Assembly (NCBI GenBank): GCA_021202275.1
Contig: JAJQDI010000021.1
Coordinates: 1 to 64,000 of the forward strand
DNA length: 64,000 nt
Origin: Bacteroides sp.
GTDB lineage: Bacteria; Bacteroidota; Bacteroidia; Bacteroidales; Bacteroidaceae
Reading direction: 5' to 3'
In this document: one piece after another, positions 37,914 to 46,335 of the stretch
Layout: the number at the start of each line of letters is the position of its first letter
Position numbering within the stretch: the first letter of the stretch is position 1
Program-made: the position numbers and the translations under genes
Notes under the pieces: model-generated
Told to the model about the DNA's origin: nothing
Database searches by the model: none
What the model saw: the letters and a program-made list of their open reading frames with translations, nothing else

Positions 37914-37985
37914 GTCTCAAAAGCCTGTGCGTCCTTGGATAAGATTATAAATTGTAAGGATAATCAGACTTTTGAGACTTTTTGT
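37914..37985 (+). terminator. Terminator-like inverted repeat after clpB
   Basis: GTCTCAAAAG (37914-37923) pairs with CTTTTGAGAC (37969-37978), with a second small stem inside, then a T-rich run. The end words resemble termini of some Bacteroidales transposable elements, so a miniature element is possible. Confidence 0.45.
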
Positions 37986-38146
37986 TTTTTGGTAAAAAGC
38001 TAATCTGCATTTAGAAAAATAGTTGATTTGTGCCTGCACAGGCATTCTATAACTCAAAAGAGATCATTTCAAACCCTATCTGAAAACAGCTTATACGGAA
38101 AAAAGAAAATCAGATCAGTTGTATAGCAGGTAGGAATCCATAGAAA

Positions 38147-38395
38147 TCAATAATAAATTTGTCTGACTACATAGCCGGATTGAGGATTATTTATGACCAA
38201 TATATACATTCCGGGCGCAGACAAACAGTAGGAAAATGGCTCTTCTGTGGCACACTCTGTATATGCTTGTAACATGCCTTTAGAGTCATATAGATATACC
38301 AATGAATAGTATTCTATATTATCAATGCAAAGTTCACCTGTATTCGGGTCCAACACAAGCCGAACATGTTCGTTAGTTCTAATTTGCTTATCCAT
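38147..38395 (-). CDS. Small hypothetical protein, DUF3244-like
   Basis: An 82-residue protein with a beta-sandwich pattern (EYYSLVYLYDSKGMLQAY; FSYCLSAPGMYILVINNPQSGYVVRQIYY), reminiscent of DUF3244 / T9SS-type C-terminal domains of Bacteroidales, which end with a strand of this kind. It has no signal peptide, so it may be a fragment of a larger exported protein or a cytoplasmic single-domain protein. The 38396-38785 stretch holds only an imperfect inverted repeat (about 38426-38506) and no gene. Confidence 0.45.
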   Translation of the reverse strand: MDKQIRTNEHVRLVLDPNTGELCIDNIEYYSLVYLYDSKGMLQAYTECATEEPFSYCLSAPGMYILVINNPQSGYVVRQIYY

Positions 38396-38785
38396 GTTTG
38401 TCAGCGTTTAATTATATTGACACAAAAAAGCGTGGGAATGTTGTCATTATCGCACCTAAGGCCCTAGACTGCCACTATTCAAATAATATACAACAACCCA
38501 CACTTCACTTGCCATATAATTGTATCGCATTGAAAGTATGAGTATACATTGCCTATTATTCCCGAATAGTGAAATTGTCCAGATCTCAGGTACGGAATAG
38601 TAGAAAAACGCATAATCTACTTATAAACATTTCTATCTCTTTAGCACCAACTCTTTAATGCCCTGTGTTATGCTGGCAAAGATAGCCAAAAGGCCTAAAA
38701 CTCCCAAAAAAAAAGTCAATTATTATTCTAAAAAAGTTACAGAATAATTTCTTACAAATTCTGGATTGTAACAGCACCTGACAAA

Positions 38786-38821
38786 GCAAAGTGCCCTGCC
38801 GACATTGGCAGGGCACTTTGC
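38786..38821 (-). terminator. Terminator after the DUF5606 gene
   Basis: A perfect 15-bp stem (38786-38800 with 38807-38821, GCAAAGTGCCCTGCC) lies 29 bp past the DUF5606 stop; a T run follows on the plus strand. Confidence 0.75.
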
Positions 38822-38849
38822 TTTTTTCCCACAGAAGAATACATCCGTC

Positions 38850-39266
38850 TTATTCTTCCGTTGCTACTTCTTCTTTTTCTTCAAATTCGGTGATCCCATT
38901 GTTAATCAACAAATTGTACCACGTAAGCAATTTTTTAATATCACTTACATATACCCTCTCCTGATCATATTCCGGCAAAACCTCTTCCATGTAATCACGC
39001 AACTGATCGGCAGAGGCTTTTTTTATGTCCATTTCTATTGCGGCACCATTTTCTTTATCACGGATGGCAATCAATACCTGACGCAAAGGGACCTCATCTT
39101 CCTGTGTATAAATAGCAATATCACCCAGCGAAATGATCTTTTCACTTCCATAAGCCGGAAAACGTTTTTTGTCTGTCACCGACTCAACGATCAACATATT
39201 TTTACCACGGGAAATCAATTTATATAATCCCGGTTTCCCGGAAATCGACAGGATAGTCTTTAACAT
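38850..39266 (-). CDS. DUF5606-family protein
   Basis: A 138-residue soluble protein with an N-terminal small beta domain (MLKTILSISGKPGLYKLISRGKNMLIVESV, about 1-30) and a helical C-terminus with an acidic Glu tail. The family is widespread in Bacteroidetes, often near coaE/nusB, with no known role. I chose the ATG at 39266, because TACATTTG at 39301-39308 would be inside the longer frame beginning at 39365. It has its own promoter although it follows coaE on the same strand. Confidence 0.75.
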   Translation of the reverse strand: MLKTILSISGKPGLYKLISRGKNMLIVESVTDKKRFPAYGSEKIISLGDIAIYTQEDEVPLRQVLIAIRDKENGAAIEMDIKKASADQLRDYMEEVLPEYDQERVYVSDIKKLLTWYNLLINNGITEFEEKEEVATEE

Positions 39267-39300
39267 AAGTATATCAATTTTTATTTCTAAGTTTGTGCGG

Positions 39301-39308
39301 CAAATGTA
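39301..39308 (-). promoter_or_regulatory. -7 box of the DUF5606 gene
   Basis: TACATTTG on the minus strand, 34 nt before the ATG at 39266. It fixes the shorter start. Confidence 0.5.
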
Positions 39309-39368
39309 ACATTCATAGTCGAAACCTACAACTGAACTCTCACGAAAAAGAAAGATTTTAAACAATTA

Positions 39369-39962
39369 TTAGTACTCCCCTATTCCTGAGAACTCCCGAA
39401 GCATATGTTCTACCTGAACAATGAGTGATCTTTCTTCATCATTCCTGAGAATAATATCCGCGATCTTCTGCTTTTGTTTATCATCCATCTGACTATGGAT
39501 ACGCTGCATAACCTGTTCTTCCGTAGAACCGTCGCGTTCCATCACACGTTTCAGACGAAGCGGAAGAGGCGCGTATACATCCACCACCTTATCTACCTCC
39601 GTGGCAAAGCCAGACTCAATAAGGATAGCCGATTCCATAGCTATAAAAAAACAGTTCCGACGGGCCGCTGTCCAACGACGAAAATCGGTCCGGACCACAG
39701 GGTGAACCAGATGATTGATCATTGCTGCATGTTCCGGATCACTGAACAGAAAAGAAGACAGCAAAGGTTTATTGAGTTGTCCCTCTTTATAGACCTCCTC
39801 TCCTAACAGCGAAATCAGTCCCCTGCGGATTTCCGGATCGGTTAGCATCAATTTTTTGGCAGCTGTATCCGAATCATATACCGGAATACCTCTTACTTCC
39901 AACAAACGGCATACTACACTCTTGCCGCTGCCTATACCACCGGTAATACCTATTCTAATCAT
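39369..39962 (-). CDS. coaE: Dephospho-CoA kinase
   Basis: The last step of coenzyme A synthesis: phosphorylation of the 3'-OH of dephospho-CoA. 197 residues, P-loop GITGGIGSGKSVV (residues 4-16), the CoA-domain motif VYDSDTAAKKLM (about 28-39) and the lid region with RLKRVMERDGSTEEQVMQRI. The length is normal. It overlaps the YbbR-like gene by 8 bp and is cotranscribed with nusB-yajC. Confidence 0.94.
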   Translation of the reverse strand: MIRIGITGGIGSGKSVVCRLLEVRGIPVYDSDTAAKKLMLTDPEIRRGLISLLGEEVYKEGQLNKPLLSSFLFSDPEHAAMINHLVHPVVRTDFRRWTAARRNCFFIAMESAILIESGFATEVDKVVDVYAPLPLRLKRVMERDGSTEEQVMQRIHSQMDDKQKQKIADIILRNDEERSLIVQVEHMLREFSGIGEY

Positions 39963-40962
39963 GGCCAGGAAGTTCTTCGATCAGGAAATCGACTTTCTCC
40001 GGATAGATACGTACATGGCTGGTCTCTTTGGGCACAGATCTCAGTTTCACTGTATATTTTTCGGTACCCAGACGCAGGAGTTCATCGTAGGAAACACTGA
40101 TCACAAAATCAGAGGCGGAGACCTTGTTATAATTACTTAATCCTACCTGGAACGTGATCTGCACCCTGGAAGGAAACATCCTGAGCACCTTATCTCTTGG
40201 AAAGTTCACTCCAAGTAAAGGAACCTCCACAGTCTTCTCCGCATACATATCTACAGGCAGGCGTACATCCACAATATCGGGAATAAACTTCGCTCCCCGT
40301 ACCTCTTTCAAACGCACCTGTTTAGAGACAGAATCTGTCAGGTTGTATAAATCCATATCTTCGGTATAGGCTGCCGAAATGGACTGGAGTAACTCTTCCG
40401 GTGCATAGACCAATACCGAATCGGGAGAACAGATCGTATCCGTAATATAATATTGCGGATGAGCTGTCACTCCTCCGGAAACACGTACCGGGATCTTACG
40501 GGCTACACCTGTCGAATAAATATATTCCAGAGTATCCGGTTTCACCGAAAGCAACTGTGTGGAAGCATTCAGCTGATTCATTATGGTACGCTGAAAGTCA
40601 GAAGTATATATCTTTACATTATTGGTTCCGGTATAATCTGTAAACTCCAGGTTTATGGGAAAAAATGTCTTTCCGATCAGATAATTGAGCAGGACCGTAC
40701 CTTTATCTTTCACCTTGATGATCATTTCAGAGGCAGGTTCGGTTGTCAGTACCACATTGTTTGGTACTCCACGTAATCGTACCGGAACGGCAAACTCAGT
40801 TTCATAATCATCGTTCAAGGTCTGCAAAAGCCAGAATCCACTGGCAACCAGGAAAAAAAACAAAAAAATTAAGAACTGCCTGCTGTCACTACTCAGCAGG
40901 AAATTCTTAATTCTACGTACAATTCTATTGTATATTCTCTGTATGTTCGGAACCCTGGACAT
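39955..40962 (-). CDS. YbbR-like (CdaR-type) domain protein
   Basis: A 335-residue membrane-anchored protein: one N-terminal helix (FLIFLFFFLVASGFWLLQTL, about 30-49) and an extracytoplasmic region with YbbR-like beta domains (about 60-300; VPVRLRGVPNNVVLT and VPLLGVNFPRDKV). In Firmicutes CdaR (YbbR) regulates the diadenylate cyclase CdaA; whether that holds here is not shown, and no cyclase is adjacent. It lies between yajC and coaE, 21 bp after yajC and overlapping coaE by 8 bp. Confidence 0.72.
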   Translation of the reverse strand: MSRVPNIQRIYNRIVRRIKNFLLSSDSRQFLIFLFFFLVASGFWLLQTLNDDYETEFAVPVRLRGVPNNVVLTTEPASEMIIKVKDKGTVLLNYLIGKTFFPINLEFTDYTGTNNVKIYTSDFQRTIMNQLNASTQLLSVKPDTLEYIYSTGVARKIPVRVSGGVTAHPQYYITDTICSPDSVLVYAPEELLQSISAAYTEDMDLYNLTDSVSKQVRLKEVRGAKFIPDIVDVRLPVDMYAEKTVEVPLLGVNFPRDKVLRMFPSRVQITFQVGLSNYNKVSASDFVISVSYDELLRLGTEKYTVKLRSVPKETSHVRIYPEKVDFLIEELPGHD

Positions 40963-40983
40963 TATATCATCCTATACATTTCC

Positions 40984-41310
40984 TTACTTACCGGCAGCAG
41001 GAGTTGTATTGTTACCTGCACCGTATACAAAGTTCTTATCAATTTTTATCTGTACATTCGGGGCGATCTCCAATACCACATCGTTATCATTGATCTGCTT
41101 GATCTTTCCGTGAATCCCTCCCGCGGTCATCACTTGCTGATTCACCTCCAGAGTCTTACGGAAATTGTTCAATTCTTTCTGCTTCTTATTCTGAGGACGG
41201 ATAATAAAGAAGTACATGATAGCGAACATCGCCACCAACATGATCCAGAACGGGATTCCGCTTCCACCGGCCGCGGGTGCTGCCTGCAGTAAAATAGTCA
41301 ATACATTCAT
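40984..41310 (-). CDS. yajC: Preprotein translocase accessory subunit YajC
   Basis: A 108-residue single-span protein that joins SecDF at the Sec translocon. The membrane helix is about residues 19-38 (IPFWIMLVAMFAIMYFFIIRP), followed by the conserved RPQNKKQKELNNFRK motif, and a small beta domain (VNQQVMTAGGIHGKIKQIND, DNDVVLEIAPNVQIKID). The length is typical. It is 44 bp downstream of nusB and 21 bp before the YbbR-like gene. Confidence 0.95.
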   Translation of the reverse strand: MNVLTILLQAAPAAGGSGIPFWIMLVAMFAIMYFFIIRPQNKKQKELNNFRKTLEVNQQVMTAGGIHGKIKQINDNDVVLEIAPNVQIKIDKNFVYGAGNNTTPAAGK

Positions 41311-41354
41311 ATATGTTATGCTTTAAAAGGTTATTACTTCCGGGTTTCGAAAAT

Positions 41355-42281
41355 TTATTTTTTAGTGAGTTTTCCCTCTTTCTTCAACAAGTGTACAATT
41401 CCGTCCAGAGTTCCGTTGATAAACCCTCCGCTCTTGGAAGTACTGTACAATTTCGCGATCTCTACATACTCGTTCAACGTCACGCTCACAGGAATGTTCG
41501 GAAAACTAAGTATTTCGGCCAGTGCGCATTGCATGATGATCACATCCATAAATGCCACACGATCCAGATCCCAGTTCTTGATATTTTCACCGATCAGGTG
41601 ACGATAGTAATCCGCATTCAGTATGGTGCGACGGAAAAGTCTGCGAGCGAACTCCTGATCTTCGTCATCTTTGAATTCAGGCAGAAGAGGTTGATCGGAA
41701 CCGTTCTTTTCCTCAAAACGTTTGATCGTTTTCAGTACAAACGTATCTACGATCTCTTTATCATCGTTCCAGTACAGGCTCTGATCCTCCAGTACCGCAT
41801 CCAATGACTCGTTATGAAAGATCATACTCTTATATAACTTCCGCCACAATTCCCGGTCCTCTTCGTAGGAAGATTCGGAAGAGGCCATATATTCTTTATA
41901 AATATCCGATCCTGTTATTTTATCATAAAGTTCTTTGATAAAATCCTGGTCATTGGCCCAGCTTCTTTTCTGAGTATTAATGAATCCGGTCAACTGTTTA
42001 TTCACATCCAGTTGAGCGATAAAACGATTGCTTACAAATTTCAGATTAGGATCTAATTCTTCTTTGGTGGGAGATAGTTTTGCTTTGGCGGCTTCAATTC
42101 GTTTGTTTGCGTAATCCGTCACCGCTATCATTAATAGAAGCAGGTAGTTGTAGAGGTCATAAGCCTTGGAAAGGCTAAAGAACAACTCTTTCTCCGCTGA
42201 GTCTAAGTTTTTGCTTCCGTTCTGATAGTATGCATACACAATTTGTATGATTTTAAGACGAATAAGAACTCTGTTGATCAT
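41355..42281 (-). CDS. nusB: Transcription antitermination factor NusB (long Bacteroidetes form)
   Basis: 308 residues, about twice the length of E. coli NusB. The N-terminal ~160 residues are a charged helical extension typical of Bacteroidetes; the NusB core is C-terminal (FARRLFRRTILNADYYRHLI, then VAFMDVIIMQCALAEI and PVSVTLNEYVEIAKLYS, about 210-300). It forms the rRNA antitermination complex with NusE (S10). It is the first gene of an operon with yajC, the YbbR-like gene and coaE, from the promoter at 42316-42348. Confidence 0.9.
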   Translation of the reverse strand: MINRVLIRLKIIQIVYAYYQNGSKNLDSAEKELFFSLSKAYDLYNYLLLLMIAVTDYANKRIEAAKAKLSPTKEELDPNLKFVSNRFIAQLDVNKQLTGFINTQKRSWANDQDFIKELYDKITGSDIYKEYMASSESSYEEDRELWRKLYKSMIFHNESLDAVLEDQSLYWNDDKEIVDTFVLKTIKRFEEKNGSDQPLLPEFKDDEDQEFARRLFRRTILNADYYRHLIGENIKNWDLDRVAFMDVIIMQCALAEILSFPNIPVSVTLNEYVEIAKLYSTSKSGGFINGTLDGIVHLLKKEGKLTKK

Positions 42282-42315
42282 AAATAACTTTTAATATACT
42301 GTTAAATTAGAATTG

Positions 42316-42348
42316 CAAAAATAGCGATTTTTAATGAGTTAATGCAAA
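42316..42348 (-). promoter_or_regulatory. Promoter of the nusB operon
   Basis: TTTG at 42345-42348, a 21-nt spacer and TATTTTTG at 42316-42323 on the minus strand. The leader is about 27 nt. Confidence 0.6.
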
Positions 42349-42453
42349 CAAACCCTATTTTTTGTACTCTCTTATATTTTATTGAGGAATTCCTTTGACA
42401 GTTTAAAAAAAATATCCAATTTTGGGGCCAGTTACTAACAACGTATCTGGAAT

Positions 42454-42849
42454 ATGGAAGAACAGAAAAAGAAAAATTCAACTGATATTCATGACAAAGA
42501 GATCGTTTTCTCCAAAGCGATCAAAGCAGGAAAACATATTTATTATCTGGATGTCAAGAAAAACAGAAAAGATGAAATGTTTTTGGCGATCACCGAAAGT
42601 AAAAAAATAATATACGGTGAGGGGGAAGATGCACAGGTTAGTTTCGAGAAACACAAGATATTCCTGTACAAAGAAGATTTTGATAAATTCATGACTGGAC
42701 TCAATCAGGCAGTAGACTACATTCAGAGCCACCAGGGAGTTATTTCCGGAGCAAAGGAAGAAGAGTGTATACCTGAAGCGCAGGAAATATCGCAGGAGAA
42801 AAACGAAAATGACCTGGGAAGTGAGATCAAAATCGATATTGAGTTCTGA
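42454..42849 (+). CDS. PUR-family nucleic-acid-binding protein (DUF3276)
   Basis: A 131-residue protein carrying one PUR-alpha-like repeat (about 16-95: EIVFSKAIKAGKHIYYLDVKKNRKDEMFLAITESKK...FLYKEDFDKFMTGLNQAVDYI). Related bacterial proteins bind single-stranded DNA/RNA as dimers. The C-terminal ~35 residues are acidic and probably disordered. It is followed by the rplY promoter, so the two are separate units. Confidence 0.82.
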   Translation: MEEQKKKNSTDIHDKEIVFSKAIKAGKHIYYLDVKKNRKDEMFLAITESKKIIYGEGEDAQVSFEKHKIFLYKEDFDKFMTGLNQAVDYIQSHQGVISGAKEEECIPEAQEISQEKNENDLGSEIKIDIEF

Positions 42850-42867
42850 TAATTGTTGTCTCTGCTG

Positions 42868-42898
42868 TTTGATAACTCAAAAAGAAAGTGTAATTTTG
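42868..42898 (+). promoter_or_regulatory. rplY promoter
   Basis: TTTG at 42868-42871, a 19-nt spacer and TAATTTTG at 42891-42898, a close match to the consensus. Just after the predicted start a 12-nt word (ACATCGTGTGAT) occurs twice at 42913-42924 and 42931-42942. Confidence 0.7.
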
Positions 42899-42992
42899 CA
42901 CCGCTTTTTATAACATCGTGTGATCTTACCACATCGTGTGATGGTGAATTAAGCAACATTATCTTAATTTAGAGTAACACAAAAAAGTTAAA

Positions 42993-43589
42993 ATGAAAAC
43001 AATTGAAGTAAAAGGAACTGCGAGAACCATTGCAGAGCGCTCTTCTGAGCAGTCAAAATCGTTGAAACAACTCCGTAAAAACGGACAGGTACCTTGTGTA
43101 CTTTACGGAGCAGGTGAAAATGTACACTTTACCGTGACCGCGGATGGTCTGCGCAACCTAGTATATACTCCGAATGTATATATCGTGGATCTCGATATCG
43201 ATGGTAAGAGTGTAAAAGCTGTGATGAAAGACATTCAGTTCCATCCGGTAAAAGATAACATTCTGCACGTAGACTTCTATCAGATCACCGAAGGCAAGCC
43301 TATCGTCATCGAAGTACCTGTACAGCTTGAAGGTCTTGCCGAAGGGGTAAGAGCAGGGGGTAAAATGGTATTGCAAACACGTAAACTGAAAGTAAAAGCA
43401 GACTATAAAGTTATTCCTGACAGATTGGTAGTAAATGTAACTAATCTGGGTCTGGGCAAAACCATCCAGGTGGGTGAACTCAGCTACGAAGGTCTGGAAC
43501 TGCTGAACGCCAAAGACGCTGTCGTATGTGCGGTGAAACTGACACGTGCCGCAAGAGGTCTGGCCGCAGCTGCCAACGCTAACAAATAA
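42993..43589 (+). CDS. rplY: 50S ribosomal protein L25 / general stress protein Ctc
   Basis: 198 residues, the long CTC form: the N-terminal L25 5S rRNA-binding domain (VKGTARTIAERSSEQSKSLKQLRKNGQVPCVLYG, 4-37) and the C-terminal TL5-like beta domain (LQTRKLKVKADYKVIPDRLVVNVTNLGLGKTIQVGEL, about 127-165). It has an Ala-rich end. It sits 27 bp before pth, the common rplY-pth pair of many bacteria. Its 5' leader contains a duplicated 12-nt word that could be a regulatory site. Confidence 0.95.
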   Translation: MKTIEVKGTARTIAERSSEQSKSLKQLRKNGQVPCVLYGAGENVHFTVTADGLRNLVYTPNVYIVDLDIDGKSVKAVMKDIQFHPVKDNILHVDFYQITEGKPIVIEVPVQLEGLAEGVRAGGKMVLQTRKLKVKADYKVIPDRLVVNVTNLGLGKTIQVGELSYEGLELLNAKDAVVCAVKLTRAARGLAAAANANK

Positions 43590-43615
43590 TGGATGTAGAC
43601 ATCAAAAACAGTTGA

Positions 43616-44179
43616 ATGAAATATTTGATTGTAGGGTTGGGAAACATTGGTCCTGATTACCATGAGACCCGCCACAACATAGGATTTATGGTATTGGACG
43701 CCCTTGCAAAGGCGTCCAATATTGTTTTTACCGACGGACGTTACGGGTTCACAGCCCACCTTTCGCTGAAAGGCAGGAAAATTATTCTACTGAAACCTTC
43801 CACTTTCATGAATCTGAGTGGCAATGCTGTCCGGTACTGGATGCAGAAAGAGAACATTCCTTTGGAGAATGTACTGATCGTTGTCGATGACCTCGCTCTT
43901 CCTTTTGGTACATTGCGGTTGAAGCCCAAAGGAAGTGATGCCGGACACAACGGTCTGAGACATATTGCCCAGATATTGGGTACACAGAACTATGCAAGGT
44001 TGCGATTTGGTATCGGTGACAATTTCATCCGCGGATTCCAGGTAGATTATGTACTTAGTCCCTTCGACGAAGAGGAATGGGAAACGATGGACGAACGGCT
44101 GCAAACAGCCGGAGAGATCATCAAAAGTTTCTGTCTGGCAGGTATGGCGCTGACCATGAACCAGTACAACAAGAAATAA
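43616..44179 (+). CDS. pth: Peptidyl-tRNA hydrolase
   Basis: The hydrolase frees tRNA from peptidyl-tRNA that has dropped off the ribosome. 187 residues; motifs [22 protein letters not shown] (residues 7-28, catalytic His in TRHN), FMNLSG and [29 protein letters not shown] (about 91-120, catalytic Asp and Asn) are intact. It is 27 bp after rplY and probably in the same transcript, with the S4 gene 68 bp later. Confidence 0.96.
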   Translation: MKYLIVGLGNIGPDYHETRHNIGFMVLDALAKASNIVFTDGRYGFTAHLSLKGRKIILLKPSTFMNLSGNAVRYWMQKENIPLENVLIVVDDLALPFGTLRLKPKGSDAGHNGLRHIAQILGTQNYARLRFGIGDNFIRGFQVDYVLSPFDEEEWETMDERLQTAGEIIKSFCLAGMALTMNQYNKK

Positions 44180-44246
44180 TGAACTATAAAGAAATCTTTT
44201 ATATACGGGTTTCCGGATAAATAAACAATTCAGAAAGGAGTCATTT

Positions 44247-44657
44247 ATGGCAGAAGCAAGAATAGACAAATGGCTGTGGGCCGTACGTATATTTAAAACG
44301 CGTACCGTTGCCGCGGAAGCCTGTAAGAAAGGAAGGGTCACTCTCAACAACGCTCAGGTCAAAGCATCCCGTATGATAAAACCGGGCGATGTGATACAGG
44401 TCAAAAAACCTCCCATCACCTACTCCTTTAAAGTGCTACAGGCCATTGAAAAACGGGTAGGTGCCAAACTCGTACCGGAAATGATGGAAAATGTCACTAC
44501 TCCGGATCAGTATGAATTGCTTGAGCTCAGTAAGATCAGCGGTTTTGTAGATCGGGCACGGGGCACCGGCCGCCCCACCAAAAAAGACCGCCGGGATATC
44601 GACGAATTCGCTACTCCGGAATTTACGGATGACATGGAATTTGACTTCGATGAATAA
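44247..44657 (+). CDS. S4-domain RNA-binding protein (Hsp15-like)
   Basis: A 136-residue protein with one S4 RNA-binding domain at the N-terminus (RIDKWLWAVRIFKTRTVAAEACKKGRVTLNNAQVKASRMIKPGDVIQV, about 5-52) and a basic/acidic tail. E. coli Hsp15 of this family rescues dissociated 50S subunits with bound peptidyl-tRNA, which fits the neighbourhood with pth and rplY. A good AAAGGAG purine-rich site lies 7 nt before the ATG, unusual in a phylum with weak Shine-Dalgarno use. Confidence 0.85.
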   Translation: MAEARIDKWLWAVRIFKTRTVAAEACKKGRVTLNNAQVKASRMIKPGDVIQVKKPPITYSFKVLQAIEKRVGAKLVPEMMENVTTPDQYELLELSKISGFVDRARGTGRPTKKDRRDIDEFATPEFTDDMEFDFDE

Positions 44658-44808
44658 TGGCTACATCAAACGGCTCGTTCTTCCGGAAAAAATAAGTTCT
44701 TTATACTTGTGTCTTTGTTATGCAACGATCAGAGAAAATAAAAGTAACACGGGAGATAGACATAAGACCTACCAGATACTTCCACACAATCAAAGCCAAC
44801 ACAAGAAG

Positions 44809-44998
44809 GAATAATACCCAATGATTTTGTAACCCATATCAAACTTAGAATGGCTTGTCGCATGCTGAAGGAAGCGCCACATCTATCTACCAGCGAACTG
44901 ACGTTCCGCATGGGTTTCAGCTCACAACCAGCTATTTCATCAAGAAACTCAAAGACTTTCCCGGTAGTACTCCCAAACTATACCGCCAGAGAACCTGA
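44809..44998 (+). pseudogene. Remnant of an AraC-family regulator (HTH end)
   Basis: In one frame the plus strand reads NDFVTHIKLRMACRMLKE...STSELTFRMGFSS, the first helix-turn-helix of an AraC/XylS DNA-binding domain. Near 44925-44930 the frame changes and continues TSYFIKKLKDFPGSTPKLYRQRT with a stop at 44998, the second helix-turn-helix and the usual C-terminal end. No N-terminal part is present. It is a decayed fragment, and too broken to function. Confidence 0.6.
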
Positions 44999-45094
44999 GA
45001 TATAGAAAATCACGCTTTTTCCATCAGTGATATGAAGATTTTGTCCGCTTACCTATTCTCACTCTATATTATCTCTGTATAAGCAGGATACAGA

Positions 45095-45185
45095 AAAGAA
45101 ATTACCCCCGGTTGCTGCGCTAATGCCCGCTTTACCAGGGGGTAGTATGATAAAAGTCGCTTCGGCTATCAAACGGGTAATTTCC
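45095..45185. repeat. Intergenic hairpin element
   Basis: TACCCCCGG (about 45104) pairs with CCAGGGGGTA (about 45138), with a third related word CGGGTAATTTCC at the end that mirrors GAAATTACCC at the start. The GCTAATGCCCGCTTTACC word resembles CGCTTTACCGC in the element at 10655-10942, so this may be a diverged copy. The gap 44999-45250 has no gene. Confidence 0.35.
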
Positions 45186-45250
45186 TATCCGTAGTATTAT
45201 CAAAGTATGCACAAATGTTCCGGTTATCTTGTTGTTTTCCGGTTTATTAC

Positions 45251-45676
45251 TCAGAGATTGGCTTTCACCGCGTCGATCAATTCCTGGTATTCCGCATCAG
45301 TCAGATATACTTCTCCCGGATTCATGCGGAATGTACCCCCATAATCAGGACCATCCACATATTTGGGAGCCAGGTGAAAATGCAGGTGAGAAAGTTTGTC
45401 CGAATAGGCTCCGTAGTTGATCTTTTCCGGTTGGAACGCCTTATCCATCGCGCGGGTCACACGAGCTACATCCGCCATAAACGCGTTACGCTCCTCATCA
45501 GAAAGTTCATTCAGATCATTCGCATGGCCATTGTAAGCCACTAAGCAACGTCCCCGATAGGTCTGTTCTTTAAACAGGAACGCACGTGAGACACTCAGCG
45601 GAGCAATTTCTATCATCAGATTGTGTAAAGTCTCATTATTCTGGCAATAGAGACATTCTTTTGGATCGCTTTTCAT
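45251..45676 (-). CDS. HIT-family hydrolase
   Basis: A 141-residue histidine-triad nucleotide hydrolase/transferase. The triad is HLHFHLAPK (about 97-105), a HxHxHxx motif. The pair C-x2-C at the start (CLYCQNN, residues 8-14) may bind zinc as in many family members. The likely substrates are dinucleotide polyphosphates or AMP derivatives; not determined. It is a single gene with a TATATTTG box at 45709-45716. Confidence 0.85.
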   Translation of the reverse strand: MKSDPKECLYCQNNETLHNLMIEIAPLSVSRAFLFKEQTYRGRCLVAYNGHANDLNELSDEERNAFMADVARVTRAMDKAFQPEKINYGAYSDKLSHLHFHLAPKYVDGPDYGGTFRMNPGEVYLTDAEYQELIDAVKANL

Positions 45677-45708
45677 GATATGTTTCCGTTTTTAAATTTT
45701 GATATCTA

Positions 45709-45716
45709 CAAATATA
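45709..45716 (-). promoter_or_regulatory. -7 box of the HIT gene
   Basis: TATATTTG on the minus strand, 33 nt before the ATG. Confidence 0.45.
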
Positions 45717-45841
45717 AGGCATATCCGCGTATCATGATGTAGACATTTCGTTCTTTTAGCTGTCAATTTTGATCCGATCCTCCCCCGCGGACAGCTTTGT
45801 ACAAGAAATACCGGAAACATACGCAGTCTGGTCAGATAAAC

Positions 45842-45877
45842 AAAAAATTCTCCGGTAGCCAGTGCTACCGGAGAATT
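45842..45877 (-). terminator. Intrinsic terminator of the candidate small RNA
   Basis: A perfect 13-bp stem (45846-45858 with 45865-45877, AATTCTCCGGTAG) is followed on the minus strand by a run of T. Confidence 0.8.
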
Positions 45878-46082
45878 GTGTAATAATAAGTTAAGTCATC
45901 AACCAGATGTCAAGTCATAGAAACACTCTATCCGGACCTATCGTTACAGACAGCCGGAGAACTACAACTATATTAGGTAGTCGACAGATATATCCCATAC
46001 ATCTGTTTGTTTCATAAAATGAAATGCGCTCTCACAGCGTAAATATCCTATTATTAATAATAATTCTATTAAATTACTTCTT
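45842..46082 (-). ncRNA. Candidate small RNA of about 240 nt
   Basis: A strong consensus promoter (46089-46118) and a strong intrinsic terminator (45846-45877 plus six T) enclose about 240 nt on the minus strand with no good coding frame; the best is a 15-codon frame (MKQTDVWDISVDYLI). The predicted RNA has small hairpins: CGCTGTGAGAGCG near the 5' part, CCGGCTG...GGTCCGG in the middle, and the terminator. It does not resemble tRNA, and I could not match it to 6S RNA, RNase P or tmRNA. It is a prediction from signals only. Confidence 0.45.
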
Positions 46083-46088
46083 AATTGG

Positions 46089-46118
46089 CAAAAATAGTAA
46101 TATAATTAGAAATTACAA
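46089..46118 (-). promoter_or_regulatory. Promoter of the candidate small RNA
   Basis: TTG at 46116-46118, a 19-nt spacer and TATTTTTG at 46089-46096 on the minus strand. No gene start lies within 400 nt downstream except HIT, which has its own box and lies beyond a terminator. Confidence 0.6.
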
Positions 46119-46265
46119 TATTTTTTGGAGAAAACTTTATTTTTATGGATATATTAATAACTAAATCAGGCGAAAAAAAGTGAATTTCCACAAATGAAGA
46201 AGTACCCGGAATAAGAGCAGAGATCAATTTTCAAATTAACAGCATGTTACAAACATACTAAAAAG

Positions 46266-46307
46266 AAACCCTTCCCGGTAGATGATTTTTCCGTTCCGGG
46301 AGGGTTT
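46266..46307 (-). terminator. gcvT terminator
   Basis: Arms AAACCCTTCCCGG (46266-46278) and CCGGGAGGGTTT (46296-46307), about 29 nt past the gcvT stop. Confidence 0.75.
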
Positions 46308-46335
46308 ATTTAAAATATCCTAATATTTTCAGGGA

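Noticed and set aside
38426-38506. Imperfect inverted repeat as an insertion-sequence end
   Set aside because: The arms match only in part, no transposase remnant or target duplication is visible.
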